A stretch of 11,726 bases of DNA from CAYNTC01 sp964432925 (lineage in GTDB: Bacteria; Planctomycetota; Phycisphaerae; Sedimentisphaerales; Anaerobacaceae). Position numbers and translations under genes: made by a program. Every line of letters starts with the position of its first letter. The stretch's first letter is position 1. The stretch covers positions 1 through 11,726 of the forward strand of contig CAYSPM010000086.1 in the NCBI GenBank assembly GCA_964432925.1, in the 5' to 3' direction. Of the stretch, positions 1 through 6,131 are shown piece after piece. Below the pieces are notes generated by a model. It was not told where the DNA came from. It saw only the letters and a program-made list of their open reading frames with translations, and searched no databases.

Positions 1-80
1 GGCTTGACTGGCGGAAGCAAAGGCTCGATCAATTTCCATTGTTCATTCGTCAAGTCACTTGGATAAGTCCTTTTGTCCAT
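1..80 (-). CDS. IS5-family transposase, N-terminal part (cut by window edge)
   Basis: The reverse strand from the CAT at 78-80 reads an open frame of 26 codons that begins MDKRTYPSDLTNEQW and continues KLIEPLLPPVK. This SDLT-x-x-QW-x-LIEPLLPP pattern is the typical start of IS5-family (IS427-like subgroup) transposases with a DUF4096-type N-terminal domain. The catalytic DDE part would lie beyond the left edge, so it cannot be said whether the gene is intact or whether a second, frameshifted ORF follows. No SD is visible before the ATG; instead the start codon sits beside one arm of a 9-bp inverted repeat (70-78 with 92-100). The outer end of the insertion sequence should lie somewhere in about 100-160, but without the other end the terminal repeat cannot be fixed. 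Confidence 0.8.
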   Translation of the reverse strand, partial: MDKRTYPSDLTNEQWKLIEPLLPPVK

Positions 81-100
81 TATCAGTTGTCGGACAAAAG
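70..100. repeat. Inverted repeat over the transposase start codon
   Basis: CTTTTGTCC at 70-78 pairs perfectly with GGACAAAAG at 92-100, leaving a 13-nt loop. On the - strand the downstream arm covers codons 1 to 4 of the transposase and its ATG borders the loop. In RNA made by read-through from outside the element, this fold would hide the initiation region. That role is inferred from the general behaviour of insertion sequences and is not shown here. Confidence 0.45.
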
Positions 101-164
101 ACCACTTTTCATACACTTTCTAAGTCATTTTGGACTGAACATTCCTTCGGCCGGACAAGACTCA

Positions 165-236
165 CGGCAATAGATTTTTAGCTTGCCGAGAGCATCTGCA
201 GGTATGGCTCTTAGCCAAACGCGTGGGTAGGCACCC
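165..236 (+). promoter_or_regulatory. Possible structured 5' leader of the PEP-CTERM gene
   Basis: Three short stems follow one another just before the SD: CGGCAA (165-170) with TTGCCG (183-188), TGGCT (205-209) with AGCCA (213-217), and GGGT (225-228) with ACCC (233-236). The spacing suggests a folded leader, but each stem is only 4 to 6 bp and no known riboswitch consensus is recognised. It could be chance pairing. No convincing -35/-10 pair was found upstream. Confidence 0.2.
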
Positions 237-261
237 TTAACCCTCGAAAAGGAGGAGTATT

Positions 262-939
262 ATGGTGAAAAGACTTTTGGTTGTGTCACTAGTGATAGGA
301 CTGTTTAGTGGTTTAGCGTTGGCAGATTATGTCATGCCGGCACTCGAAAATGCCAGCTTTGAACTTCCCGGCGATGGTAAAATTAAAGGCTGGGATATGG
401 ATGATGGCGCCTACTATGCTGATACCTCAGAACCTGCCGAGGTTCCTGGCTGGGAGGCTGACGGTACAATAGCAGATTCCGGCGTTGAGTCAGACTGGCC
501 TGGTTCTACTGATGGAGTCTGGACCGGCTTCCTGATGGGTGGAGATCCCTCGGTATATCAGACGACAGACCATGTGATCGCGGCTGGTGACGAGTTCCTG
601 CTGATGGTAGACGCAAGAGATAACTGGAGCGCAACAACACCTGCCTTGCTGGAAGTCACTCTGTACGCTGATGCCATGGGCCAAAGGGTTGTGCTTGCCA
701 CCGATACGTTCGAGATGTTACCCAGCGATGCAGAACAACCCTGGGCGACGTATTCTCTGGCATTTGCCGCTGATACCATGGAGATGCTCCAGGGCTTTTC
801 AATCGGCGTAGAACTGCGTAATGCCCAGGAAGCGAGTTCCTGGATTGGAATCGACAACGTTCGTTTTGTTCCAGAACCAGCAACCATTGCGTTGCTTGGT
901 CTTGGGGGCCTGTCACTTCTGCGAAGACGCAGAGCATAA
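262..939 (+). CDS. PEP-CTERM sorting domain-containing secreted protein
   Basis: This 225-residue protein is exported and held at the envelope by a PEP-CTERM tail. The ATG is preceded by a strong SD, GGAGGAG, ending 6 bases before it. Residues 1-21 form a Sec signal peptide (KR, a hydrophobic run, then ALA before DYVMP). The body has the pattern of planctomycete secreted beta-sandwich, carbohydrate-binding-like proteins: an early NASFE-x-PG segment, a W-x-x-DG/VPGW repeat, GVW-x-GFL, and a late SSWIGIDNVRF strand, as in DUF642-like jelly rolls. The end is canonical: PEP at 204-206, a hydrophobic stretch to about 220, then RRRR at 221-224. Tails of this kind are recognised by an exosortase, which is not in the window. 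The ligand is unknown. An intrinsic terminator follows 21 bp after the stop, so the gene appears monocistronic. Confidence 0.9.
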   Translation: MVKRLLVVSLVIGLFSGLALADYVMPALENASFELPGDGKIKGWDMDDGAYYADTSEPAEVPGWEADGTIADSGVESDWPGSTDGVWTGFLMGGDPSVYQTTDHVIAAGDEFLLMVDARDNWSATTPALLEVTLYADAMGQRVVLATDTFEMLPSDAEQPWATYSLAFAADTMEMLQGFSIGVELRNAQEASSWIGIDNVRFVPEPATIALLGLGGLSLLRRRRA

Positions 940-960
940 AACGGTCCTCTTATTGCAATA

Positions 961-990
961 AAAGGGCTGGAATATGCCAGCCCTTTTTTA
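961..990 (+). terminator. Rho-independent terminator of the PEP-CTERM gene
   Basis: AAAGGGCTGG (961-970) and CCAGCCCTTT (977-986) form a perfect 10-bp stem with a 6-nt loop, followed by more T residues (TTTTA). It begins 21 bp after the stop codon. The A-run on the 5' side could also let it act on transcripts from the other strand. Confidence 0.9.
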
Positions 991-1359
991 TTTGCGCTAA
1001 TCTTCGCCTTTGCAGCATCCGCAACCCATAAGCGGTTTTTCTTGGTAGGGTCGGTTTGAGTGTTCTCGGCCAACTCAGCAGGCTCAGATTACCAACGCGC
1101 TCATCAATAATAAAGCAACAGCGTGGCAGGTGGCACCCGGACATAGCCTTATACCGCCTTAGAAAATCAGCGTGTAACTTTTCCTGCTTATCTTTTTTGT
1201 AGCTGTAAAAGGTCTAGAAACAATTCATAATTAAAGCCAATCCCGATGTCATACATAAGGCCGATATCCCATTACAATTAGAACGGATACCATCTCGCTT
1301 ATAATGCGCTTTCATCAAAGGATGAGGAAACCAAGCAAACACAAGTATCTTTCGCCGCT
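991..1359. other. Gene-poor spacer, nothing recognisable
   Basis: Short open frames exist here, mainly on the - strand around 985-1144, but none has an SD, a recognisable motif or a sensible boundary. Two overlap the terminator and the end of the PEP-CTERM gene. The stretch may hold decayed coding sequence. No tRNA-like cloverleaf, repeat array or clear promoter was seen. Confidence 0.5.
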
Positions 1360-1506
1360 GTGATCTTAGCGTGTCCAAAATGCAAGAGAAAGCTGAGAAT
1401 AGAGAAAAGAATAGCTGATAGGCAGATTAGCTTGGCCATACCAATATTTTACAAGTTTGTTCTTGACGGTTGGATACAAATTGGTTTTATTTTATCAGGT
1501 GATTAA
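1360..1506 (+). pseudogene. Possible zinc-ribbon gene remnant (48 codons, GTG start)
   Basis: This frame is open from just after a stop at 1279-1281 to the TAA at 1504-1506, but contains no ATG. The GTG at 1360 is the only plausible start and has no SD. The translation carries CPKCKRKLRI, the single CxxC knuckle seen at the start of many zinc-ribbon domains of planctomycete hypothetical proteins, followed by a hydrophobic C-terminal half (ISLAIPIFYKFVLDGW). The second CxxC needed for a complete ribbon is missing. It may be a truncated gene relic, a small unrecognised protein, or chance. Confidence 0.2.
1463..1490 (+). promoter_or_regulatory. Possible sigma70-type promoter for the OmpA-like gene
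   Basis: TTGACG at 1463-1468 matches the -35 consensus in five of six positions. TTTTAT at 1485-1490 lies 16 bp downstream and matches the -10 consensus in four of six. A transcript would start near 1497, about 117 bases before the ATG at 1614. The weak -10 makes this tentative. Confidence 0.3.
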
Positions 1507-1613
1507 GAAGCGGAGAAATTAACTGGCTACTAAAGCCTGTGAACAAAGAGCTTGCGTGTTTTATAGGACTGAAAGGATTTCATAGATTACGTCATTTTGG
1601 AAAGGATTGAAGG

Positions 1614-2390
1614 ATGCGGTTTCTGAAGCTTTTTGCGGTTTTGCTTGTGTGTGGTTTTGTCTTTTTGGCTGCTGGCTGCGATTCCGAGTTAAGAGATTTG
1701 AGAATCCAAAACGATACACAGCGTGTGCGCATGGAACAATTTGAAAGCCAGTTGCAGGCCGCTCAATTGGAGCTTGACCAGGCAAAGCGTCAGCTTGCTG
1801 CGGCTCAAGCAAAAGGCGGTGTTGAAGTGGATGCGCTCCGGCAGAAAATCGCAGCGCTCGAAGAGGACCTGGCTAAGAAGAAGGAACTCATTGCTTCGAT
1901 GCAGGAGCGATTACTGTACGGTACAACTCCGCTGCCTGTGGAACTTATTACAAAATTGGAGGATTTTGCTAAACAGCATGAGATGGTCACGTACGATTCG
2001 TCCCGTGGTGTTGTAAAATTCAAGAGCGACCTGCTTTTTGAAAAGGGTAGTGATAAGGTGGCACCTACGGCTGTCGAGGCTGTAAAGTCACTTTGTGAGA
2101 TATTGAATTCTGAAGAAGCTAAGGGTTTTGACGTCGTAATTGCAGGCCACACCGATGATATTCCTATTCTCAAGCCCACAACGCGCGCTCAACACCCGAC
2201 TAACTGGCACCTGTCAGCACATAGGGCAATATCTGTATTAGACATAATGGGTGATAACAATGTTGACCCTAAGCGGATGAGTGTACGAGGCTTTGGGCAG
2301 TACCGTCCGGTTGTGCCCAATGCTCCGGACAAAAAGGGTAATCCCCAGAACAGACGAGTTGAGATATTCATTGTTCCTGAGGGGGCATAA
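1614..2390 (+). CDS. OmpA/MotB C-terminal domain lipoprotein with coiled coil
   Basis: This 258-residue protein is predicted to be a lipid-anchored, peptidoglycan-binding envelope protein. Residues 1-22 are a lipoprotein signal with lipobox LAAGC, so Cys22 would be acylated. About 24-100 is a heptad-rich, charged coiled coil (many Q, L, K and E). Residues 125-255 are an OmpA-like domain of the MotB C-terminal type: GHTDD at 178-182, NWHLSAHRA at 197-205 with the conserved Arg204, GFGQYRP at 226-232, and NRRVEI at 246-251. In this family the Asp/Arg pair holds the diaminopimelate of peptidoglycan. There is no transmembrane segment like the one MotB uses in the flagellar stator, and no motA lies alongside, so a structural or tethering role is more likely. 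AAAGGA at 1601-1606 gives an SD 7 bases before the ATG. No clear terminator follows. Confidence 0.88.
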   Translation: MRFLKLFAVLLVCGFVFLAAGCDSELRDLRIQNDTQRVRMEQFESQLQAAQLELDQAKRQLAAAQAKGGVEVDALRQKIAALEEDLAKKKELIASMQERLLYGTTPLPVELITKLEDFAKQHEMVTYDSSRGVVKFKSDLLFEKGSDKVAPTAVEAVKSLCEILNSEEAKGFDVVIAGHTDDIPILKPTTRAQHPTNWHLSAHRAISVLDIMGDNNVDPKRMSVRGFGQYRPVVPNAPDKKGNPQNRRVEIFIVPEGA

Positions 2391-2471
2391 TGTGTCCATT
2401 GGCCGACCGGATACTTAGGATTTACAAGCATTGAGTACGAGGTGTGGTGATAACGAGGGGCACCTTAACTT

Positions 2472-2651
2472 AATAATTGGTAACTATTCACGGGTGCCAA
2501 CCATCGTTTTTGTGTCATTGCGAGGCCTTTAGGCCGAAGCAATCTCAGATCTTCGCAACAGAGAGATTGCCGCGCTCGGCTCTGCCTCGCTCGCAATGAC
2601 GTAAAATGGCCCAAATTCAACATATAAGGCCGTGAACGGTTACAATAATTG
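2472..2651. mobile_element. MITE-like element with IS66-type ends and 8-bp target duplication
   Basis: A 164-bp element at 2480-2643 is bounded by 14-bp terminal inverted repeats. The left end is GTAACTATTCACGG (2480-2493). The right end read on the opposite strand is GTAACCGTTCACGG (2630-2643). They agree in 12 of 14 positions. Directly abutting them is a perfect 8-bp direct repeat, AATAATTG, at 2472-2479 and 2644-2651, as expected of a target-site duplication. Ends starting GTAA together with 8-bp duplications are characteristic of the IS66 family, so this is probably a non-autonomous derivative mobilised by an IS66 transposase elsewhere in the genome. It has no coding capacity and its core is a long palindromic repeat (2514-2600). 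Confidence 0.75.
2514..2600. repeat. GTCATTGCGAG-type imperfect palindromic repeat
   Basis: The stretch begins GTCATTGCGAGG and ends CCTCGCTCGCAATGAC, with GAAGCAATCTC and GAGATTGCCGCG as inner arms, so the whole 87 bp folds into a long imperfect hairpin. This sequence type is recognisable as a short interspersed palindromic repeat found in many bacterial phyla. Here it forms the centre of the IS66-like element rather than standing alone. Confidence 0.75.
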
Positions 2652-2737
2652 TTCAAATCGGATGGCATGCTTAAGCACTTGACCAGTGTCGGCTTCCAGA
2701 ATTCTGCATCGTTATGATTCTCATCTTAGAGGTTTGC

Positions 2738-2759
2738 CCCTGTGATAAAAATCACAGGG
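2738..2759. repeat. Hairpin 1 of a three-hairpin cluster
   Basis: CCCTGTGAT at 2738-2746 and ATCACAGGG at 2751-2759 form a perfect 9-bp stem with an AAAA loop. No U-tract follows, so a simple terminator role is unlikely. It is about 350 bp past the OmpA-like gene. Confidence 0.7.
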
Positions 2760-2762
2760 AAT

Positions 2763-2791
2763 TTAACCCCCAGGGCAGGCCTGGGGGCTAA
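2763..2791. repeat. Hairpin 2 of a three-hairpin cluster
   Basis: CCCCCAGG (2767-2774) pairs with CCTGGGGG (2780-2787) around a 5-nt loop. The stem extends outward by TTA (2763-2765) with TAA (2789-2791) after one A/C mismatch. Its sequence is unrelated to hairpin 1. Confidence 0.7.
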
Positions 2792-2803
2792 CCAAAACGG
2801 AGT

Positions 2804-2827
2804 GTGCCCCCCTGGCCAGGGGGGCAC
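2804..2827. repeat. Hairpin 3 of a three-hairpin cluster, perfect 24-bp palindrome
   Basis: GTGCCCCCCTGG (2804-2815) is followed directly by its exact reverse complement (2816-2827), giving a loop-less 24-bp perfect palindrome, very rich in G and C. It could form a cruciform or be a repetitive extragenic palindrome; no U-tract follows. Confidence 0.7.
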
Positions 2828-2872
2828 GGCCAAATTTCACCATAGATAGGTATCGGATAGTGTGGCATCCTC

Positions 2873-2940
2873 AAGCGTAGCGGCTCGACTGAGCTCGCCG
2901 AAGTTTTGGGGATGGGTACGCGCCTACGGAAAAATTAGTG
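2873..2940. repeat. Degenerate extragenic repeat (GAGCTCGCCGAAG type)
   Basis: The segment contains CGTAGCGGCTCGACTGAG and CTCGCCGAAG, with CGGC/GCCG and CGTAG/CTACG pairings. It resembles the common intergenic repeat that reads CTTCGGC-AGCTCAGT on the other strand in several phyla. Copies elsewhere in the genome would confirm it. Confidence 0.35.
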
Positions 2941-3011
2941 CTAAAGGCCAAAAAACTACCTACAAACTCGACACGCACACCGTAGAGCAGGGAAGCGGTT
3001 TTTGACTTGAA

Positions 3012-3041
3012 TTGACAGGGTGTTTGTGCTAAAATTATGTT
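3012..3041 (+). promoter_or_regulatory. Putative sigma70-type promoter of the beta-helix gene
   Basis: TTGACA at 3012-3017 is a perfect -35 match. TATGTT at 3036-3041 matches the -10 in four of six positions at 18-bp spacing; a TAAAAT at 3030-3035 is a better hexamer but only 12 bp away. Transcription would begin near 3048, leaving a short leader of about 27 bases to the ATG at 3075. Confidence 0.4.
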
Positions 3042-3074
3042 TGTTACGCACTGTTGTGGAGGATGGCTAACACA

Positions 3075-5423
3075 ATGAGGCAACTACAGTTTTTCCTTAT
3101 TTCGGCACTGGTAGTGGCTCCGTGCTACGCAGAGACAATAACTGTCGATGACAATGGGCCGGCTGACTTCCAGGGAATCCAAGATGCTATTTATGCCTCT
3201 TGGCACGGTGATACAATCCTCGTTGCGCCCGGAGTATACAATGAGAATGTCTCTTTCACCGGCAGAGCTATAACAGTCATTAGCCAAGACTCCAATGACC
3301 CGGCCATTGTCCAGTCAACCGTCATTTCTGTCACCTCCGGCTACAGCGTGAGCTTTGACTTCAGTGAGACCAGTGATTCATTGCTCATGGGTTTTACTAT
3401 TACCGGCCGGGGTGTTTATTGCTATAGTACATCACCTACTATCATGAAGAATGTTATTAGGGATTGCGCCGGTGACGGTATCTATGGACGTAACAACGCC
3501 TTTCCCAGTATCGTTGACAATATGATAGTATTTAATGGCCAGTGTGGCATTTATGGCTGTGACGGTACGATCAGCGGTAATACTATTTCACAGAACAACG
3601 GTGGAATTGCATATTGTGACGGAACGATAGTCGGCAACTACATTTCCAACAACTCGAATCTAAATCCAGGTTCCGGCGGCGGGCTGTGCTACTGTAATGG
3701 CTATATTGTTAACAACGTTATCGCAGACAATTATGCATTTGCCAAAGGTGGTGCTGCTTTTGGGTGCAATGGTAGTATAAACAACAACATTATTGCAGGA
3801 AACAAAGCTCGTCTTGCCGGCGGTGGACTTTACGCCTGTTGTGAGTTTGTAACCAATAATACTATCGTGGGCAACTGGGCCGGTACGTATGGTGGAGCCT
3901 TGGCGGATTGTCCTGGTGCTGTGGTTATCAACAACATAATAGCGCTGAACAGAGCAGAACCTGGTGCCGGTATTTTTGGGGTGTGCAATAATGCATACAA
4001 CAATTTTTGGATGAACCAAAACGATAATTTTGCAGGTGGAGCATCGGCTGGTCCGGGCGACTTCGTAGTTGACCCTCTTTTCGCTACCAATGGCTACTGG
4101 GATGACAATGGCAGTGAAGATCAAAGTGATGATTTATGGGTCGATGGTGATTACCATTTGAAATCGGAACGCGGCAGGTGGGACTCAGTAAGCAAGACTT
4201 GGCTTGTGGATGGTGAAACCAGCCACTGTATCGATGCGGGTGATCCCGGTTCGGATTGGACTGCAGAGTTTTGGTCTCATGGGAAAAGAATAAACATAGG
4301 TGTATATGGTGGTACCGTTCAGGCCAGCATGTCTCTGTTGGATATAGGCAACATTGCCGACTTGGATAAAGACGATTGGGTAGACTATAGCGACTTGGCG
4401 CTGTTCGTTGAAAAGTGGACCTTCAATGAAACATTGTTGGAGGCGGACCTGAATAGAGATGCGATAGTAGATTTCAGGGATTTTGCCATTCTGGCCGAGA
4501 ATTGGAAAGTGCAGCCGCCTCCTTCCGTACCACCGAGACCAAATCCTATGACCTGGGCTAAAGACCCTTACCCTACATCGGCGTACTCAATTGCGATGGT
4601 TGCTACCACCGCCATCTCTACAGATGGCAGCGGTGTGGAGTATTATTTCGTCGACTGGTATCATCAAGATTACAATAGCGGCTGGATTTCATTTGCACCA
4701 GGCCAAGAGCCAAAATGGGAGGATACGGGCCTTTTGCCCAATACTGTATACTCGTATAGGGTCAAGGCCCGCAACAAAGCAAACCGTTTGGAGACCGAGT
4801 GGTCCGGGCTCAGAGGTACTTCTACTCTCGCTGAGGATAGCGAAGCTCCCACTCCAAATCCGTCGACTTGGAAGGTTGAACCCTATGCAAACTCGCCAAC
4901 ATCGATACGGATGGAAGCCACAATAGCTACGGACGCCAGCGGTGTGGAGTATCAGTTCGAATGCACTTCACACTCAGCCTACAGCAGTGACTGGCAAGAT
5001 AGCCCCATTTATGAAGCTGGTTCTTTGCCCAAGGACAATTATACTTTTGTGGTTCGTGCCAGAGATAAGTCGCCCAATCAAAACACGACCGTACAATCTG
5101 CATCGGTTACGGTTGATCTCAAAGCACCCACTCCCGATCCGATGCAGTGGGAAGTGGAACCTTATAAATTCCATGGCGGTGGTGATATATTTGACTGGTA
5201 TGCTACAATGACTGCGGTAGAAGCCGTAGATGAAAGTGGTGGCGTTGAATATAACTTTAAATGCACTAACGATACACGCTTCAGTAGCGGCTGGCAAAGC
5301 GGCCGAACGTGGACTGTAAAAATTGGCGGTAGCTATGTATTTCTCAAGTTTCGCGTTAAGGCACGTGACGTCTCATCGAGCCATAATGAGACTGGCTGGT
5401 CTTCTGAGCTGCCTGCTGATTAA
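3075..5423 (+). CDS. Secreted right-handed beta-helix protein with internal dockerin and three C-terminal repeats
   Basis: This is a 782-residue surface or secreted protein. The ATG at 3075 is chosen because it gives a clean signal peptide (MRQLQFFLISALVVAPCYA, then ETITV); GGAGG at 3058-3062 lies 12 bases upstream, while the ATG at 3063 would be too close to it. About 20-330 is a parallel beta-helix of the pectate-lyase-fold type, opening with TITVDDNGPADFQGIQDAI, a common planctomycete start, followed by N-rich coils with repeated C-[DN]-G-x-I turns. About 425-478 holds two EF-hand-like dockerin loops: DLDKDDWVDYSDL from 429 and DLNRDAIVDFRDF from 458. Then come three repeats of roughly 100 residues starting near 487, 590 and 683, each opening P-x-P-x-x-W-x-x-x-P and containing SGVEY-x-F and S-x-W, probably Ig/fibronectin-like folds. 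No catalytic residues could be assigned, so enzyme or adhesin remains open. Confidence 0.85.
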   Translation: MRQLQFFLISALVVAPCYAETITVDDNGPADFQGIQDAIYASWHGDTILVAPGVYNENVSFTGRAITVISQDSNDPAIVQSTVISVTSGYSVSFDFSETSDSLLMGFTITGRGVYCYSTSPTIMKNVIRDCAGDGIYGRNNAFPSIVDNMIVFNGQCGIYGCDGTISGNTISQNNGGIAYCDGTIVGNYISNNSNLNPGSGGGLCYCNGYIVNNVIADNYAFAKGGAAFGCNGSINNNIIAGNKARLAGGGLYACCEFVTNNTIVGNWAGTYGGALADCPGAVVINNIIALNRAEPGAGIFGVCNNAYNNFWMNQNDNFAGGASAGPGDFVVDPLFATNGYWDDNGSEDQSDDLWVDGDYHLKSERGRWDSVSKTWLVDGETSHCIDAGDPGSDWTAEFWSHGKRINIGVYGGTVQASMSLLDIGNIADLDKDDWVDYSDLALFVEKWTFNETLLEADLNRDAIVDFRDFAILAENWKVQPPPSVPPRPNPMTWAKDPYPTSAYSIAMVATTAISTDGSGVEYYFVDWYHQDYNSGWISFAPGQEPKWEDTGLLPNTVYSYRVKARNKANRLETEWSGLRGTSTLAEDSEAPTPNPSTWKVEPYANSPTSIRMEATIATDASGVEYQFECTSHSAYSSDWQDSPIYEAGSLPKDNYTFVVRARDKSPNQNTTVQSASVTVDLKAPTPDPMQWEVEPYKFHGGGDIFDWYATMTAVEAVDESGGVEYNFKCTNDTRFSSGWQSGRTWTVKIGGSYVFLKFRVKARDVSSSHNETGWSSELPAD

Positions 5424-5570
5424 CTACGATTGGTCGTCTTCTCGGCAGTAGCTTCAGGCCTCTGCGAAAAGGAATAGTTTCCCAATAACCCGGCACAATT
5501 TCCTTCATTGCTAACTTTCTCCCATAGCAAAAATTGGAAAGAACTCAGAATATATTTCTTGGCGAAGTCG

Positions 5571-5579
5571 TGGTATAAT
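5571..5579 (+). promoter_or_regulatory. Extended -10 promoter of the archease-rtcB operon
   Basis: TGGTATAAT at 5571-5579 is a perfect TGn extended -10 element with a consensus TATAAT. No good -35 lies 16 to 18 bp upstream (TATATT at 5551-5556), as is usual for extended -10 promoters. Transcription would start near 5586, giving a leader of about 105 bases before the archease ATG. Confidence 0.55.
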
Positions 5580-5629
5580 CAAAAACAATATGAACTATAT
5601 TTCGTAGCCTTTTAGGGCGTCAATATTAA

Positions 5630-5680
5630 AATTGAATGACGTGTGTAACGAAATAATTTACCCTTTGGTGCGATTCAATT
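5630..5680 (+). promoter_or_regulatory. Inverted repeat in the archease leader
   Basis: AATTGAAT (5630-5637) is exactly complementary to ATTCAATT (5673-5680), 35 bases apart, within the predicted mRNA leader and ending 11 bases before the archease ATG. Such a fold could affect initiation in a gene that lacks an SD. The arms are A/T-rich, so the pairing is weak and may be chance. Confidence 0.25.
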
Positions 5681-5691
5681 AACACTTTTTT

Positions 5692-6114
5692 ATGAGTAAT
5701 GCATATTGGGAACATTATCAGCATCCGGCTGACATGGGTATCCGCGGTTTTGGGCCGAGCCTGGCGGAAGCTTTTGAGCAGGCAGCTTTGGCTCTAACGG
5801 CAGTAATCACGGACCTGCAAACAATAGAACCCAAAGAAAAGGTTGAAATTAACTGCCAGGAGCAGGACAATGAATTACTCTTTGTCGGTTGGCTAAATGC
5901 GTTACTCTATGAAATGGCAACCCGGCGGATGTTATTTGGCAGATTCAAGGTCAAAGTAGAAAATGGTCAGCTAATTGCCAGTGCCTGGGGTGAGCCAATA
6001 AACGTAAACAAACACGAGCCTGTTGTAGAGGTAAAAGCTGCTACGTATGGAGATTTGAAGGTCAAGCAGGACAAAAACGGAAATTGGATGGCGCAGTGTA
6101 TAGTTGATGTATGA
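5692..6114 (+). CDS. Archease, activator of RtcB RNA ligase
   Basis: Archease is a small cytoplasmic protein that helps RtcB become guanylylated and turn over repeatedly; it can also shift the NTP preference of some RtcB enzymes. At 140 residues this is the usual family size. The start shows the family signature HPADMGIRGFG (11-21), whose Asp14 corresponds to a conserved metal-binding Asp. The chain ends CIVDV, with Asp139 matching the conserved C-terminal Asp. A GWLNALLYEM helix lies in the middle (residues about 66-75), also typical. The stop codon overlaps a potential ATGA start, and rtcB follows immediately, which supports the assignment. No SD precedes the ATG (only CACTTTTTT), so initiation may depend on the A/T-rich leader. 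Confidence 0.93.
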   Translation: MSNAYWEHYQHPADMGIRGFGPSLAEAFEQAALALTAVITDLQTIEPKEKVEINCQEQDNELLFVGWLNALLYEMATRRMLFGRFKVKVENGQLIASAWGEPINVNKHEPVVEVKAATYGDLKVKQDKNGNWMAQCIVDV

Positions 6115-6131
6115 GCGCATGGGAGAATACG

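Noticed and set aside
165..256. Cyclic di-GMP-I (GEMM) riboswitch
   Set aside because: The CACGGCAA start and TTGCCG stem look similar at first, but the conserved core and the tetraloop receptor sequence are absent.
558..1144. Overlapping - strand open frames behind the PEP-CTERM gene
   Set aside because: They run through the PEP-CTERM coding region or its terminator, have no SD and show no recognisable protein motif.
2465..2668. - strand frame across the repeat at 2514-2600
   Set aside because: It is simply the translation of the MITE-like element.
2738..2827. CRISPR array or tandem terminators
   Set aside because: The three hairpins differ in sequence and spacing, so they are not repeats of one another, and none is followed by a U-tract.
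2871..3083. - strand frame ending SPKLRRAQSSRYA
   Set aside because: Its C-terminal part is translated from an extragenic repeat and its start overlaps the beginning of the beta-helix gene; it looks like a spurious ORF.
3660..4124. - strand 154-codon frame inside the beta-helix gene
   Set aside because: It is antisense to the N-rich coil repeats, whose composition keeps the opposite frame open; no motif or SD supports it.
5559..5579. Standard -35/-10 promoter using TTGGCG at 5559-5564
   Set aside because: The spacing to TATAAT is only 9 bp; the extended -10 reading fits better.
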